From: Streptomyces wuyuanensis
GTDB taxonomy: Bacteria; Actinomycetota; Actinomycetes; Streptomycetales; Streptomycetaceae
Direction of reading: 5' to 3'
Assembly: GCF_900103455.1 (NCBI RefSeq)
Contig: NZ_FNHI01000008.1
Span: forward strand, 186,001-250,000
DNA length: 64,000 nucleotides
The first letter of the stretch is position 1. Every line of letters begins with the position of its first letter. Below, piece after piece: positions 34,858 through 42,766 of this stretch. The position numbers and the translations under genes are program-made. Under the pieces are notes generated by a model. That model was not told where the DNA came from. It saw only the letters and a program-made list of their open reading frames with translations, and did no database searches.

Positions 34858-35685
34858 ATGACCATGAACCCGGGTCCCGCCCCTCACTCCGTGACCTCCA
34901 CCGGAAAGCCGTCCGTCTCCCTCGACCTCGGCGGCCGCACCGCCCTCGTCACCGGGGCAGCGGGCGGCATCGGGCGCGCCTGCGCACTGCGGCTCGCGGC
35001 GGCCGGAGCCAAGGTCAGGGCCGTCGACCGGGACGCGGCCGGCCTCGACGGGCTCGTCGGGCAGGCCCGTGGCCTCGGCCTCGCGGGCGTCGTGGAGCCC
35101 TTCGTCCTGGACCTGACCGACCTCGACGCCGCGGAGGACGCGGCCGCGGGCGCCGACGTGCTCGTGAACAACGCGGGCCTGCAGCTCGTCCGCCCCCTCG
35201 AGGAGTTCCCGCCGGACGTCTTCCACACCGTGCTCACCGTCATGCTCGAGGCTCCGTTCCGGCTGATCAGAGGCGCGCTCCCGCAGATGTACGCCAAGGG
35301 ATGGGGGCGCGTCGTCAACCTGTCATCCGTCCACGGGCTGCGCGCCTCGCCGTTCAAGTCCGCCTATGTGGCCGCCAAACACGGTCTGGAAGGACTCTCC
35401 AAGACCGCGGCGCTGGAGGGCGCGGCCCATGGTGTCACCTCCAACTGTGTGAACCCGGGCTATGTGCGCACCCCCCTCGTCGAGAAGCAGATCGAGGACC
35501 AGGCCGCCGCCCACGGCATCCCCGCGGAGCGCGTGCTCACCGAGGTCCTGCTGAAGGACTCGGCCCTGAAGCGGCTCATCGAACCGGAGGAGGTCGCGGA
35601 GGCGGTCGCTTACCTGTGCACCCCGCAGGCGTCCTTCGTCACCGGTGCCTCGCTCGTCCTGGACGGCGGCTGGACCGCGCACTGA
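34858..35685 (+). CDS. 3-hydroxybutyrate-dehydrogenase-like SDR
   Basis: A 275-residue short-chain dehydrogenase. The NAD site reads VTGAAGGIGRA, followed by LVNNAGLQ, and the catalytic SSVHG...SAYVAAKHG supplies Ser, Tyr and Lys. The substrate-side wording (NCVNPGYVRTPLVEKQI, then AHGIPAERVLTEVLL) is typical of D-3-hydroxybutyrate dehydrogenases, which interconvert 3-hydroxybutyrate and acetoacetate. It is followed by a GAF/PucR-type regulator 106 bp downstream on the same strand, a common pairing for hydroxybutyrate catabolism genes in Streptomyces. Confidence 0.88.
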   Translation: MTMNPGPAPHSVTSTGKPSVSLDLGGRTALVTGAAGGIGRACALRLAAAGAKVRAVDRDAAGLDGLVGQARGLGLAGVVEPFVLDLTDLDAAEDAAAGADVLVNNAGLQLVRPLEEFPPDVFHTVLTVMLEAPFRLIRGALPQMYAKGWGRVVNLSSVHGLRASPFKSAYVAAKHGLEGLSKTAALEGAAHGVTSNCVNPGYVRTPLVEKQIEDQAAAHGIPAERVLTEVLLKDSALKRLIEPEEVAEAVAYLCTPQASFVTGASLVLDGGWTAH

Positions 35686-35791
35686 ACGGGCCGCGGTGAA
35701 TCCGCGGGCAGCGGGTGACGGAGTTGTCCACACGGGCCCCGTCGTCCACAGGGCTGGCGGGACCCCCGGCACGGCAGGTATCCCTGTGTCC

Positions 35792-37687
35792 ATGTCCCAC
35801 GATCAGGCCTCCTACCTGGAGCTCCTCGCACGCGGCGCGGCCGCGGAGGCGTACGACCGGCCGGCGCTCCTCGCCCGCGCGGGCGGCGCCGGCCCCGAGA
35901 CGCTCTCGGCTCTGGAGCACGCCAAGCAGCTCGCCCTGCGCGTCCGCGCCGAGCTGGAGGGCAGACGCCGCCGTGAGGCGGAGCTGTCCGCGCTCTTCGA
36001 GACCGCGCACGACCTGGCGGGGCTGCGCGACCTCGACGCGGTGCTCCGGGCCATCGTCCAGCGCGCCCGGTCCCTCCTCGGCACGGAGGTCGCCTACCTC
36101 AGCCTCAACGACCCGGCGGCCGGGGACACCTACATGCGGGTCACCGAGGGCTCGGTGTCGGCCCGCTTCCAGCAGCTCCGGCTCGGCATGGGGGAGGGGC
36201 TCGGCGGACTCGTCGCCCAGACCGCCCGGCCGTACGTGACCGACAGCTACTTCGACGACGAGCGCTTCCAGCACACCCGCGCCATCGACTCGGGCGTCCG
36301 CGACGAAGGGCTCGTGGCGATCCTCGGCGTCCCGCTGATGCTGGGCAGCCAGGTCATCGGCGTGCTCTTCGCCGCCGACCGGCGCGCCCGGGTCTTCGAG
36401 CGGGAGCAGGTCGCGCTGCTCGGTTCCTTCGCCGCCCACGCCGCGGTCGCCATCGACACCGCGAACCTGCTGGCCGAGACGCGGAGCGCACTGGCGGAAC
36501 TGGAGCGGGCCAACGCGATCATCCGGGACCACAGCGCCGTCATCGAGCGGGCGTCCGACGTCCACGACCGTCTCACCGAACTGGTCCTGCACGGCGGCGG
36601 GGTGCACGACGTCGCCGGAGCGGTGTCCGAAGTGCTCGACGGGGCGGTGGAGTTCGCCGAACCGGGCGCGTCCACGCTGGCCGGCGTGGAGTTCACCGGC
36701 GCCGACGGCCACGCCGTACGGCACGGGGACGACTGGGTAGTCGCCGTCTCGGCGGGCGGGGAACTCCTCGGAGCGCTCGTGCTGCGCGGCCAGCCCGCCC
36801 TCGACCCCGTCGACCGGCGCACTCTCGAACGGGCCGCGATGGTCACGTCTCTGCTGCTGCTGGCCCGCCGCTCCGCCGGCGAGGCCGAGCAACGGGTCCG
36901 CGGGGAACTGCTCGACGACCTGCTGGACGCGTCCGGTCGCGACCCCCGCATGCTGCGCGAGCGCGCCGCCCGGCTCCGGGCCGATCTGGACGCCCCGCAC
37001 GTGGTGCTCGCCGCCCGGATCGACGCCCCGCCGGGCCCGGGGGGCGGCGACCGGGCCACCGCGGACCGCCAGCGCCTGCGGTCCGCGGCCTCGCACCTGG
37101 CGGCCACCCGCCACGGGCTGGCGGCGACCCGCGACGGCGGCACGGTGCTCCTGCTGCCGCTGGGCCCGGGTGACAGCGCGCCCGAGCTGGCGCGTCAGAC
37201 CGCCAAGCACCTGGGAGGCACCCTGCGCGAGCCCGTCACCGTCGGTGCCTCGGCGCCGGTCGAGGCACCCGCCGGCACCCCCGCCTCGGTCCAGGCGGCC
37301 TACGCGGAGGCCCGGCGCTGTGTGGAGGCCCTGCGGCTGCTGGGCCGCTCCGGAGAAGGGGCCGCGGCACCGGACCTGGGATTCCTCGGTCTGCTGCTCG
37401 CCGACACCGGTGACATCGAGGGCTTCGTCCACCGCACCATCGGTCCGGTCGCCGATTACGACGAGCGCCGTGGCACCGACCTGGTGCGCACCCTCGACGC
37501 CTACTTCGCCGGCGGCATGAGTCCGGCCCGCACCAAGGACGAACTGCACGTCCATGTGAACACGGTGGCCCAGCGGCTGGAACGCATAGGCAGGCTCCTC
37601 GGCGAGGACTGGCAGTCGCCTGCCCGCGCGCTGGAGATCCAGCTGGCGCTGCGGCTGCACGCGATATCGGGGGCAGTGGCGCGCTGA
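35792..37687 (+). CDS. GAF-domain, PucR-type transcriptional regulator
   Basis: A 631-residue regulator. After a short helical N-terminus, a GAF sensor domain covers about residues 60-225 (LFETAHDLAGLRDLDAVLRA, then LGVPLMLGSQVIGVLFAADR). A central PucR-like GGDEF-remnant region follows. The C-terminal helix-turn-helix of the PucR type is clear: LVRTLDAYFAGGMSPARTKD followed by LHVHVNTVAQRLERIG. I chose the ATG at 35792; the frame opens upstream but without conserved sequence. It probably controls the hydroxybutyrate dehydrogenase just upstream and perhaps the convergent MHS transporter. A strong hairpin ends the unit. Confidence 0.88.
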   Translation: MSHDQASYLELLARGAAAEAYDRPALLARAGGAGPETLSALEHAKQLALRVRAELEGRRRREAELSALFETAHDLAGLRDLDAVLRAIVQRARSLLGTEVAYLSLNDPAAGDTYMRVTEGSVSARFQQLRLGMGEGLGGLVAQTARPYVTDSYFDDERFQHTRAIDSGVRDEGLVAILGVPLMLGSQVIGVLFAADRRARVFEREQVALLGSFAAHAAVAIDTANLLAETRSALAELERANAIIRDHSAVIERASDVHDRLTELVLHGGGVHDVAGAVSEVLDGAVEFAEPGASTLAGVEFTGADGHAVRHGDDWVVAVSAGGELLGALVLRGQPALDPVDRRTLERAAMVTSLLLLARRSAGEAEQRVRGELLDDLLDASGRDPRMLRERAARLRADLDAPHVVLAARIDAPPGPGGGDRATADRQRLRSAASHLAATRHGLAATRDGGTVLLLPLGPGDSAPELARQTAKHLGGTLREPVTVGASAPVEAPAGTPASVQAAYAEARRCVEALRLLGRSGEGAAAPDLGFLGLLLADTGDIEGFVHRTIGPVADYDERRGTDLVRTLDAYFAGGMSPARTKDELHVHVNTVAQRLERIGRLLGEDWQSPARALEIQLALRLHAISGAVAR

Positions 37688-37775
37688 CGGGGCATGCTCC
37701 GCGGCAGTGGTGCGCCGAGGGAGCGGCCGCCGCCCGTCCGCATCGCCCGCGCGGCCCGCGGCCGCCCGTGCAAAA

Positions 37776-37810
37776 GGCCGCGTGGACCGTTGCGCACGGT
37801 CCACGCGGCC
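37776..37810 (-). terminator. Strong hairpin terminator, MHS gene side
   Basis: A perfect 15-bp inverted repeat (37776-37790 and 37796-37810) with a 5-base loop. Read on the minus strand it is followed by TTTT, so it is a classical intrinsic terminator for the MHS transporter. It may also stop the regulator transcript coming the other way. Confidence 0.85.
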
Positions 37811-37828
37811 CTGGGGACCGCGGCGGGA

Positions 37829-39229
37829 TCAAGCGGACGCCGGAGCGTCCGCGGCACTCGATTCCCGGGCGTCCCGGGCGGAGTCCTCGCCCTGGCGGCC
37901 CGCCTCCACGGAGGCCAGGTCGCGGTCACGGGTCTCACGGGCGCACGCGACGGCCACGACCGTGAGCAGCGCGGCGGCGATGACGTACAGCGCGATCGGT
38001 GTGGAGCTGCCGTAGTCGGCGAGCAGCGCCGTGGCGATCAGCGGCGCCGGCGCCCCGGCGGCCACCGAGGAGAACTGTGCGCCGATGGAAGCGCCCGAGT
38101 ACCGCATGCGCGTCGCGAACATCTCCGAGAAGAACGCTGCCTGCGGGGCGTACATCGCACCGTGCAGCACGAGCCCGACGGTGACGGCGAGCAGCAGGCT
38201 GCCGAACGACTTGGCGTCGATGAGCGCGAAGAACGGGAACATCCACGCGCCCACGCCGACCGCACCGATCAGATAGACCGGCCGGCGTCCGATCCGGTCG
38301 GACAGCGCGCCCCAGAACGGGATCACCGCGAAGTGCACGGCCGACGCGAGCAGTACGGCGTTGAGCGCGGTCTGCTTGCTCAGACCGGCCGAGGTGGTGG
38401 CGTAGACGAGGATGAAGGCGGTGATCACGTAGTAGCTGATGTTCTCCGCCATCCTGGCGCCCATGGCGATCAGAACGTCCCGCCAGTGGTGGCGCAGTAC
38501 CGCGACGAGCGGCATCTTCTCGACCTCGTCGGTCGTCGCCTTGCGCTGCTCGGCCTGCGCCAGCGCGGCCTTGAACACCGGCGACTCGTCGACGGAGAGC
38601 CGGATCCAGAGGCCGACGATGACCAGCACACCCGACAGCAGGAACGGTATGCGCCAGCCCCATGAGGTGAAGGCGGCATCCGACAGCAGCGCGGTCAGCG
38701 CGGACAGCACACCCGTGGCCAGCAACTGCCCTGCCGGCGCCCCGGTCTGCGGCCACGAGGCCCAGAAGCCGCGCCGGCGCGCGTCGCCGTGCTCCGACAC
38801 CAGCAGTACGGCTCCGCCCCACTCACCGCCGAGTGCGAATCCCTGCACCAGCCGCAGGACCGTCAGCAGCACGGGAGCGGCGCTCCCGATGGTGGCGTGC
38901 GTCGGCAGCAGACCGATCGCGAACGTCGCCCCGCCCATCAGCAGCAGGCTCAGCACCAGCAGCTTCTTGCGCCCGAGGCGGTCCCCGTAGTGCCCGAACA
39001 CCAGCGCCCCGAGCGGTCGCGCGGCGAACCCGACGGCGTACGTCAGGAACGACAGCAGGGTTCCCACGAGGGGATCGGACTCGGGGAAGAACAGCTTGTT
39101 GAAGACCAGCGCCGCGGCTGATCCGTAGAGGAAGAAGTCGTACCACTCGATCGTCGTGCCGATGAGGCTCGCGGCGACGATGCGACGGAGTTTCGAGGAC
39201 TCGGGTGGAGCGGTTGCCGAGGCGGCCAT
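37829..39229 (-). CDS. MHS-family MFS metabolite/H+ symporter
   Basis: A 466-residue, 12-TMS transporter of the metabolite:H+ symporter family (ShiA/ProP/KgtP relatives). The signature IGTTIEWYDFFLYG opens TMS 1. FGHYGDRLGRKKLL is the motif A loop, and RLVQGFALGGEWGGAVLL is diagnostic of the family. Substrates are organic acids or zwitterions; given the hydroxybutyrate dehydrogenase nearby, a short-chain hydroxy acid is possible but unproven. I chose the ATG at 39229. The end is marked by a hairpin with a T-tract. Confidence 0.92.
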   Translation of the reverse strand: MAASATAPPESSKLRRIVAASLIGTTIEWYDFFLYGSAAALVFNKLFFPESDPLVGTLLSFLTYAVGFAARPLGALVFGHYGDRLGRKKLLVLSLLLMGGATFAIGLLPTHATIGSAAPVLLTVLRLVQGFALGGEWGGAVLLVSEHGDARRRGFWASWPQTGAPAGQLLATGVLSALTALLSDAAFTSWGWRIPFLLSGVLVIVGLWIRLSVDESPVFKAALAQAEQRKATTDEVEKMPLVAVLRHHWRDVLIAMGARMAENISYYVITAFILVYATTSAGLSKQTALNAVLLASAVHFAVIPFWGALSDRIGRRPVYLIGAVGVGAWMFPFFALIDAKSFGSLLLAVTVGLVLHGAMYAPQAAFFSEMFATRMRYSGASIGAQFSSVAAGAPAPLIATALLADYGSSTPIALYVIAAALLTVVAVACARETRDRDLASVEAGRQGEDSARDARESSAADAPASA

Positions 39230-39544
39230 GAACACCACTTCCAGGCGTTGGCGGGGACGTATTCGTGTCGGCACAACGTAGAAAGCGGCACGTCACCGTC
39301 ACATGTGGTGGGACACCATAGTTCTGTCCTCAGCTGTGCGCGAGACCACCATGAGCACGATGAATGGCATGTGCACGATCTTCACTCGGGCGTCCACGGG
39401 CGCGAGCGACGAGCCGCCGTTCCGGGTGGCAGCGGCACCCGCCCGGGTGCCAGGCATGGGCGCGAAGACCTCCCGCCCGCCGCGTTCGCGGAATCGGCGG
39501 CAACCGGCCGCCGGCGCTCCCGTGGCAGCGGAGCCGGATGCCGG
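39230..39544. other. 315-bp gap without a gene
   Basis: This spacer lies between the MHS start and the GHMP-kinase stop, both on the minus strand. It must contain the MHS promoter. I see no convincing reading frame, hairpin or operator in it; open frames crossing it are antisense to the kinase. Confidence 0.6.
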
Positions 39545-40504
39545 TCACACCCGTACGCGCGGACCCGGTTCCGTTCGCAGGGCGTTCGGGAAGCTGAGCG
39601 TGCGGTAGACCGCCACGCCCCCCGTCAGCTCCGTGCACGCTTTCGCCGCGGCGGTGGCACGGTGCGGGCAGGCGGGGTCCGTGGCGTCCAGCAGCACCCC
39701 CAGGGTCGTGCCGCTGTGGCCCACGGCGACGCCCAGCCCGCCGACCTCGCGGCAGATCTCCCGCATGCGGTCCAAGGACCATTTGTGCCGCAGGGGTTGG
39801 TTCATCAGCGCGCTGCGCGTCGCGATCCTGCCCACCTCCGCGAGGTCGCGGGACCGCACGGCGCCGGCGAGCCGGTCCAGCAGGCGCGCGTACTCGTGCC
39901 GGTCGGCCACGGTGAACGGCTTGGGGATGCGGTTGAAGTCGACCGTGTCGACCGCCCCGCCCTCGTCCACGCCGACCACCGTCATGGCCGGCAGCGAACC
40001 CAGGACCGCGCGCAGGCGGACGCTGCGGTGGTGGAAGGCGACGATGCCCGGATAGAGCACGCCGTCGGTGGGTTCGATGCGCGCCAGCAGCCGCTCGATC
40101 CGGGAGGCGGGCATCGGGAGGCCGAGCGCCTGCCCCACCGCCCGCGCGGTCGCGACCAGGTCGGCCGAGGAACTGGCCAGCCCCTTGCCCTCCGGAATGA
40201 CGCTGTTGAGGGTCAGCACCCCGCCGGTCGGCTCGGGCGCCTCGCCGACGATCATGCGTGCCAGCCGCAGGGCCTTCTGCTTCCGACGCGGCCGGACCAC
40301 CAGCTCGCCGATGTCCGGGTCCGGACGGAACGTCGCCCTCGTCCACCGGGCGACGGGCAGGGTGACCAGGAAGTCCCCGTTCTCCTCCGGCAGTACGCCC
40401 TGGAGCAGTTCGCCGAAGGTCCCGAAGGCGGTGCCCACTCCCGTTCCCGCCGGTGCCCCCGGTGGCAGACCTCGTCGAGGCGCGGCCTGCTGGGACAGCT
40501 TCAC
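39545..40504 (-). CDS. GHMP-family kinase of the zinc-regulated locus
   Basis: A 319-residue GHMP small-molecule kinase. The ATP-binding glycine loop reads VIPEGKGLASSSADLVATA. The N-terminal strand GTAFGTFGELLQGVL and the C-terminal GVAVGHSGTTLGVLLD glycine motif are in place. The whole resembles the PduX/L-threonine-kinase branch, which phosphorylates amino-acid hydroxyls. It is divergent from the PLP enzyme across two Zur-like boxes, the nearer one beginning 33 bp from its start. I infer that it makes an O-phospho-amino acid for the PLP enzyme at 40838. Homoserine-kinase-like or propanediol-type substrates are alternatives. Confidence 0.82.
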   Translation of the reverse strand: MKLSQQAAPRRGLPPGAPAGTGVGTAFGTFGELLQGVLPEENGDFLVTLPVARWTRATFRPDPDIGELVVRPRRKQKALRLARMIVGEAPEPTGGVLTLNSVIPEGKGLASSSADLVATARAVGQALGLPMPASRIERLLARIEPTDGVLYPGIVAFHHRSVRLRAVLGSLPAMTVVGVDEGGAVDTVDFNRIPKPFTVADRHEYARLLDRLAGAVRSRDLAEVGRIATRSALMNQPLRHKWSLDRMREICREVGGLGVAVGHSGTTLGVLLDATDPACPHRATAAAKACTELTGGVAVYRTLSFPNALRTEPGPRVRV

Positions 40505-40536
40505 GGAACTCCTTCCCGTCGACCATCAGATGAAAG

Positions 40537-40551
40537 CGATAATCGTTTTTA
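40537..40551 (-). promoter_or_regulatory. Degenerate second Zur-like box
   Basis: Read on the minus strand, TAAAAACGATTATCG matches 11 of 15 positions of the actinobacterial Zur box TGAAAATGATTTTCA. It lies 33 bp upstream of the GHMP-kinase start, in kinase orientation, and is conspicuously AT-rich against its surroundings. Confidence 0.5.
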
Positions 40552-40614
40552 TATGAGACCGGCCCGCGAGGGCAAGCCGCGATCGCGAGTCGGTGACGAG
40601 TGCTCAGTCGGAGT

Positions 40615-40629
40615 TGACAATCATTTTCA
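40615..40629 (+). promoter_or_regulatory. Near-consensus Zur box
   Basis: TGACAATCATTTTCA (complement TGAAAATGATTGTCA) differs at one position from the zinc-uptake-regulator box TGAAAATGATTTTCA reported for Streptomyces. It overlaps TTGACA at 40614-40619, a good -35 for the rightward operon, so Zur-zinc binding would block that promoter. The consensus is recalled from the literature. Confidence 0.75.
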
Positions 40630-40682
40630 TCTAGGTGATGCTCTCGGCTCGATCCCGTCGGTACCCAGCACGAGGAGGGCGC

Positions 40683-40853
40683 ATGGACGAGCGGAACGAG
40701 CACCGGACGACCGCCGGTTCGGGCATTCCGAGGGGGTGGTCGAAGGGGCGACCGGCCGGGGCCCCGGGGGCCCGGACACCCCGCCGGCCGGCCGGACCGG
40801 GCCGGGCCGCAGTGCGGCCTTCTGACAGGAAGACGGCATGTACACGCACATAG
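40683..40853 (+). CDS. Possible 56-residue leader ORF
   Basis: A small frame with GGAGG four bases before its ATG. It encodes an Arg/Pro/Gly-rich peptide and ends 16 bp inside the PLP enzyme gene in another frame. It could translationally couple to that gene or be chance; the composition is what random GC-rich DNA gives. It lies entirely downstream of the Zur box, so it would be on the same transcript. Confidence 0.3.
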   Translation: MDERNEHRTTAGSGIPRGWSKGRPAGAPGARTPRRPAGPGRAAVRPSDRKTACTRT

Positions 40854-41875
40854 CGGAAGCGGTCAAGAGACCCGATCTCATATCCCTGCAGCCGGACGTG
40901 GTCTGTCTGCGGTTCGAGACGATGAAGATCTACTCGGCCCTGGGGGCGGTCCGCCACCTTCTCGAGTCGGGCACCGTCAAGCCCGGTGACACGCTCGTGG
41001 ACAGCTCCAGCGGCATCTACGCGCACGCCCTGGCGCTGGCCTGCCACCGCTACGGAATGAAGTGCCACATCGTGGGTTCCACGACCGTGGACCGGACGCT
41101 CCGCGCCCAGTTGGAGATCCTCGGCGTCACGCTGGAGCAGGTCCGGCCGTCGCAGAACCTGCGCCTCGACCAGGAGCTCCGGGTACGGCGCATCGCCGAG
41201 ATCCTGGAGGAGAACCCCTCGTACCACTGGATGCGGCAATACCACGACGGCATCCACTACCACGGCTACCGCGACGTGGCCGGCGCGATCGCCCGGGAAC
41301 TGCCCGACGGGCCCCTGGCGCTGGTGGGAGGAGTGGGCTCGGGCGCCTCCACCGGTGCCATCGCCACCTATCTGCGCGACGCGGGCCGGGACGTGTCGCT
41401 CGTCGGGGTGCAGCCCTTCGGCAGCGTCACCTTCGGTTCGGAGCACGTCCCCGACCCCGACATGATCATCGCGGGGATCGGCAGCGCCATCGAGTTCCGG
41501 AACGTCCGGCACGACCTCTACGACAGGATCCACTGGGTCAACTTCGACTGCGCCCTGTCCGGCGCGGTCGAACTCCTGCGGAGCAGCGGCATCTTCGCCG
41601 GTCTGTCGACCGGCGCCGCCTATCTGGCCACTCAGTGGGAACGCCGGAGGGACGCTTCGCGCACATACGTCTTCATCGCGGCCGACACGGGCCACCGCTA
41701 CGTCGAGAGCGCCTACGCCAGGCACGCCGAGGCCGAGCACATCGACGCCCTGAAGCCGCACGAGATCACGTCCCTCGACGAGCTGAGACACCCCTGGTCC
41801 ACGACTTCCTGGTCCGGCCTCCGCGCTCCGGCGCCGAGAACCGCGGACGACTCCGTCACCCGTGCCGGCGGTTGA
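40838..41875 (+). CDS. Divergent cysteine-synthase-like PLP enzyme (beta-replacement)
   Basis: A 345-residue fold-type II PLP enzyme. K30 in RFETMKIYSALGA takes the place of the CysK lysine. VDSSSGIYAHALALA corresponds to the substrate loop (SGNTG in CysK, here much altered), GGVGSGASTGAIATYL binds the PLP phosphate, and ADTGHRYVESAYA is the C-terminal cofactor contact. Relatives such as SbnA and diaminopropionate synthases replace a beta-phosphate or acetate with an amine. I infer a similar role here, using a phospho-amino acid from the GHMP kinase. The start has AGGAAG six bases upstream. It is the first clear gene of the Zur-boxed rightward operon. Confidence 0.82.
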   Translation: MYTHIAEAVKRPDLISLQPDVVCLRFETMKIYSALGAVRHLLESGTVKPGDTLVDSSSGIYAHALALACHRYGMKCHIVGSTTVDRTLRAQLEILGVTLEQVRPSQNLRLDQELRVRRIAEILEENPSYHWMRQYHDGIHYHGYRDVAGAIARELPDGPLALVGGVGSGASTGAIATYLRDAGRDVSLVGVQPFGSVTFGSEHVPDPDMIIAGIGSAIEFRNVRHDLYDRIHWVNFDCALSGAVELLRSSGIFAGLSTGAAYLATQWERRRDASRTYVFIAADTGHRYVESAYARHAEAEHIDALKPHEITSLDELRHPWSTTSWSGLRAPAPRTADDSVTRAGG

Positions 41876-41920
41876 CCGAAGCCCCGGCAGCAGCACACGA
41901 CCCCGATGAGAGAAGCCGAA

Positions 41921-42766
41921 ATGCCCCACCCCCAGCCGCAGACGGTCGCGGAACTGACCGACGCCGTGATGTCGGGAGCCTACGGACCGGATCCGAAGGA
42001 CCTGTCCGTCACCAGCGCGTTCTGGCTCTACCACACCACCCGGCTCGCCGGGAGCGAGGTGACGTACCACAACCACTACCTCGTGCTGCGGGTCGGGCGG
42101 TCCTTCGGCGCCTGCTCCTTCGAGGCCGGCGAACTCCCTCCCGGATTCTGCGAGAACGCCTCCGGCCACACCCTGGACACGCTGCTGCGCGACGAGTCGA
42201 CACCGGTCCGCGTCGCCGCCCTCGACGCCTACCTCTCCCAGGTGCAGCCGCACCGGGACGCGGTCGACGCCGAGCCGGTCGCACTGCCCGCCGGAACGCC
42301 GGAGGCCCGTGCCCGTGCGCGTGACGCGTCCATCGCGGGCCTCCTCGGCATCGAGCCGGGGACGAAGGTCGCACTCATCGGCGTGGTCAACCCGCTGGTG
42401 GCGGCGATACGCGACCGGGGCGGCGTGTGCCTCCCCTGCGACCTGAACCTGCGCACCACGCAGTGGGGCGAGCAGATAGCCGACGACATGACCGAGGTCC
42501 TCAAGGAAGCCGACGCGGTCGTGGCCACCGGCATGACCTTGAGCAACGGCACGTTCGACCTCATCCTCGAGCACTGCCGGGACCAGGGCGTTCCGCTGGT
42601 CGTCTACGCACAGACCGGCAGCGCGGTCGCCCGTGCGTTCCTGCCCGGCGGAGTCACCGCGCTGAACGCCGAGCCGTTCCCCTTCTCGCAGTTCAGCGCC
42701 GATGCGACGGTCATGTACCGCTACCGCGCCGCCGAGCCGGTGTCCGCGCGTGAGGACGGCTCGTGA
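41921..42766 (+). CDS. DUF364-type Rossmann-like protein (putative heavy-metal chelation)
   Basis: A 281-residue protein. The N-terminal half (about 1-95) resembles the DUF4213-type domain that often precedes DUF364. The C-terminal half is Rossmann-like: TKVALIGVVNPLVAAIRDRG, then DAVVATGMTLSNGTFDLILE and VVYAQTGSAVARAFLPGGV. Pfam names DUF364 a putative heavy-metal-chelation domain; its reaction is unknown. I prefer the ATG at 41921 (GAGAAG upstream) to the one at 41906. Its stop overlaps the GTG of the MFS gene by 4 bp, tying it tightly to the exporter. Confidence 0.75.
   Translation: MPHPQPQTVAELTDAVMSGAYGPDPKDLSVTSAFWLYHTTRLAGSEVTYHNHYLVLRVGRSFGACSFEAGELPPGFCENASGHTLDTLLRDESTPVRVAALDAYLSQVQPHRDAVDAEPVALPAGTPEARARARDASIAGLLGIEPGTKVALIGVVNPLVAAIRDRGGVCLPCDLNLRTTQWGEQIADDMTEVLKEADAVVATGMTLSNGTFDLILEHCRDQGVPLVVYAQTGSAVARAFLPGGVTALNAEPFPFSQFSADATVMYRYRAAEPVSAREDGS

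Noticed and set aside
40537..40629. Iron (DmdR/IdeR) boxes instead of Zur boxes
   Set aside because: The iron box is a TTAGGTTAGGCTAACCTAA-like palindrome. The sites here have the TGA-rich, 15-bp Zur pattern and lack TTAGG repeats.
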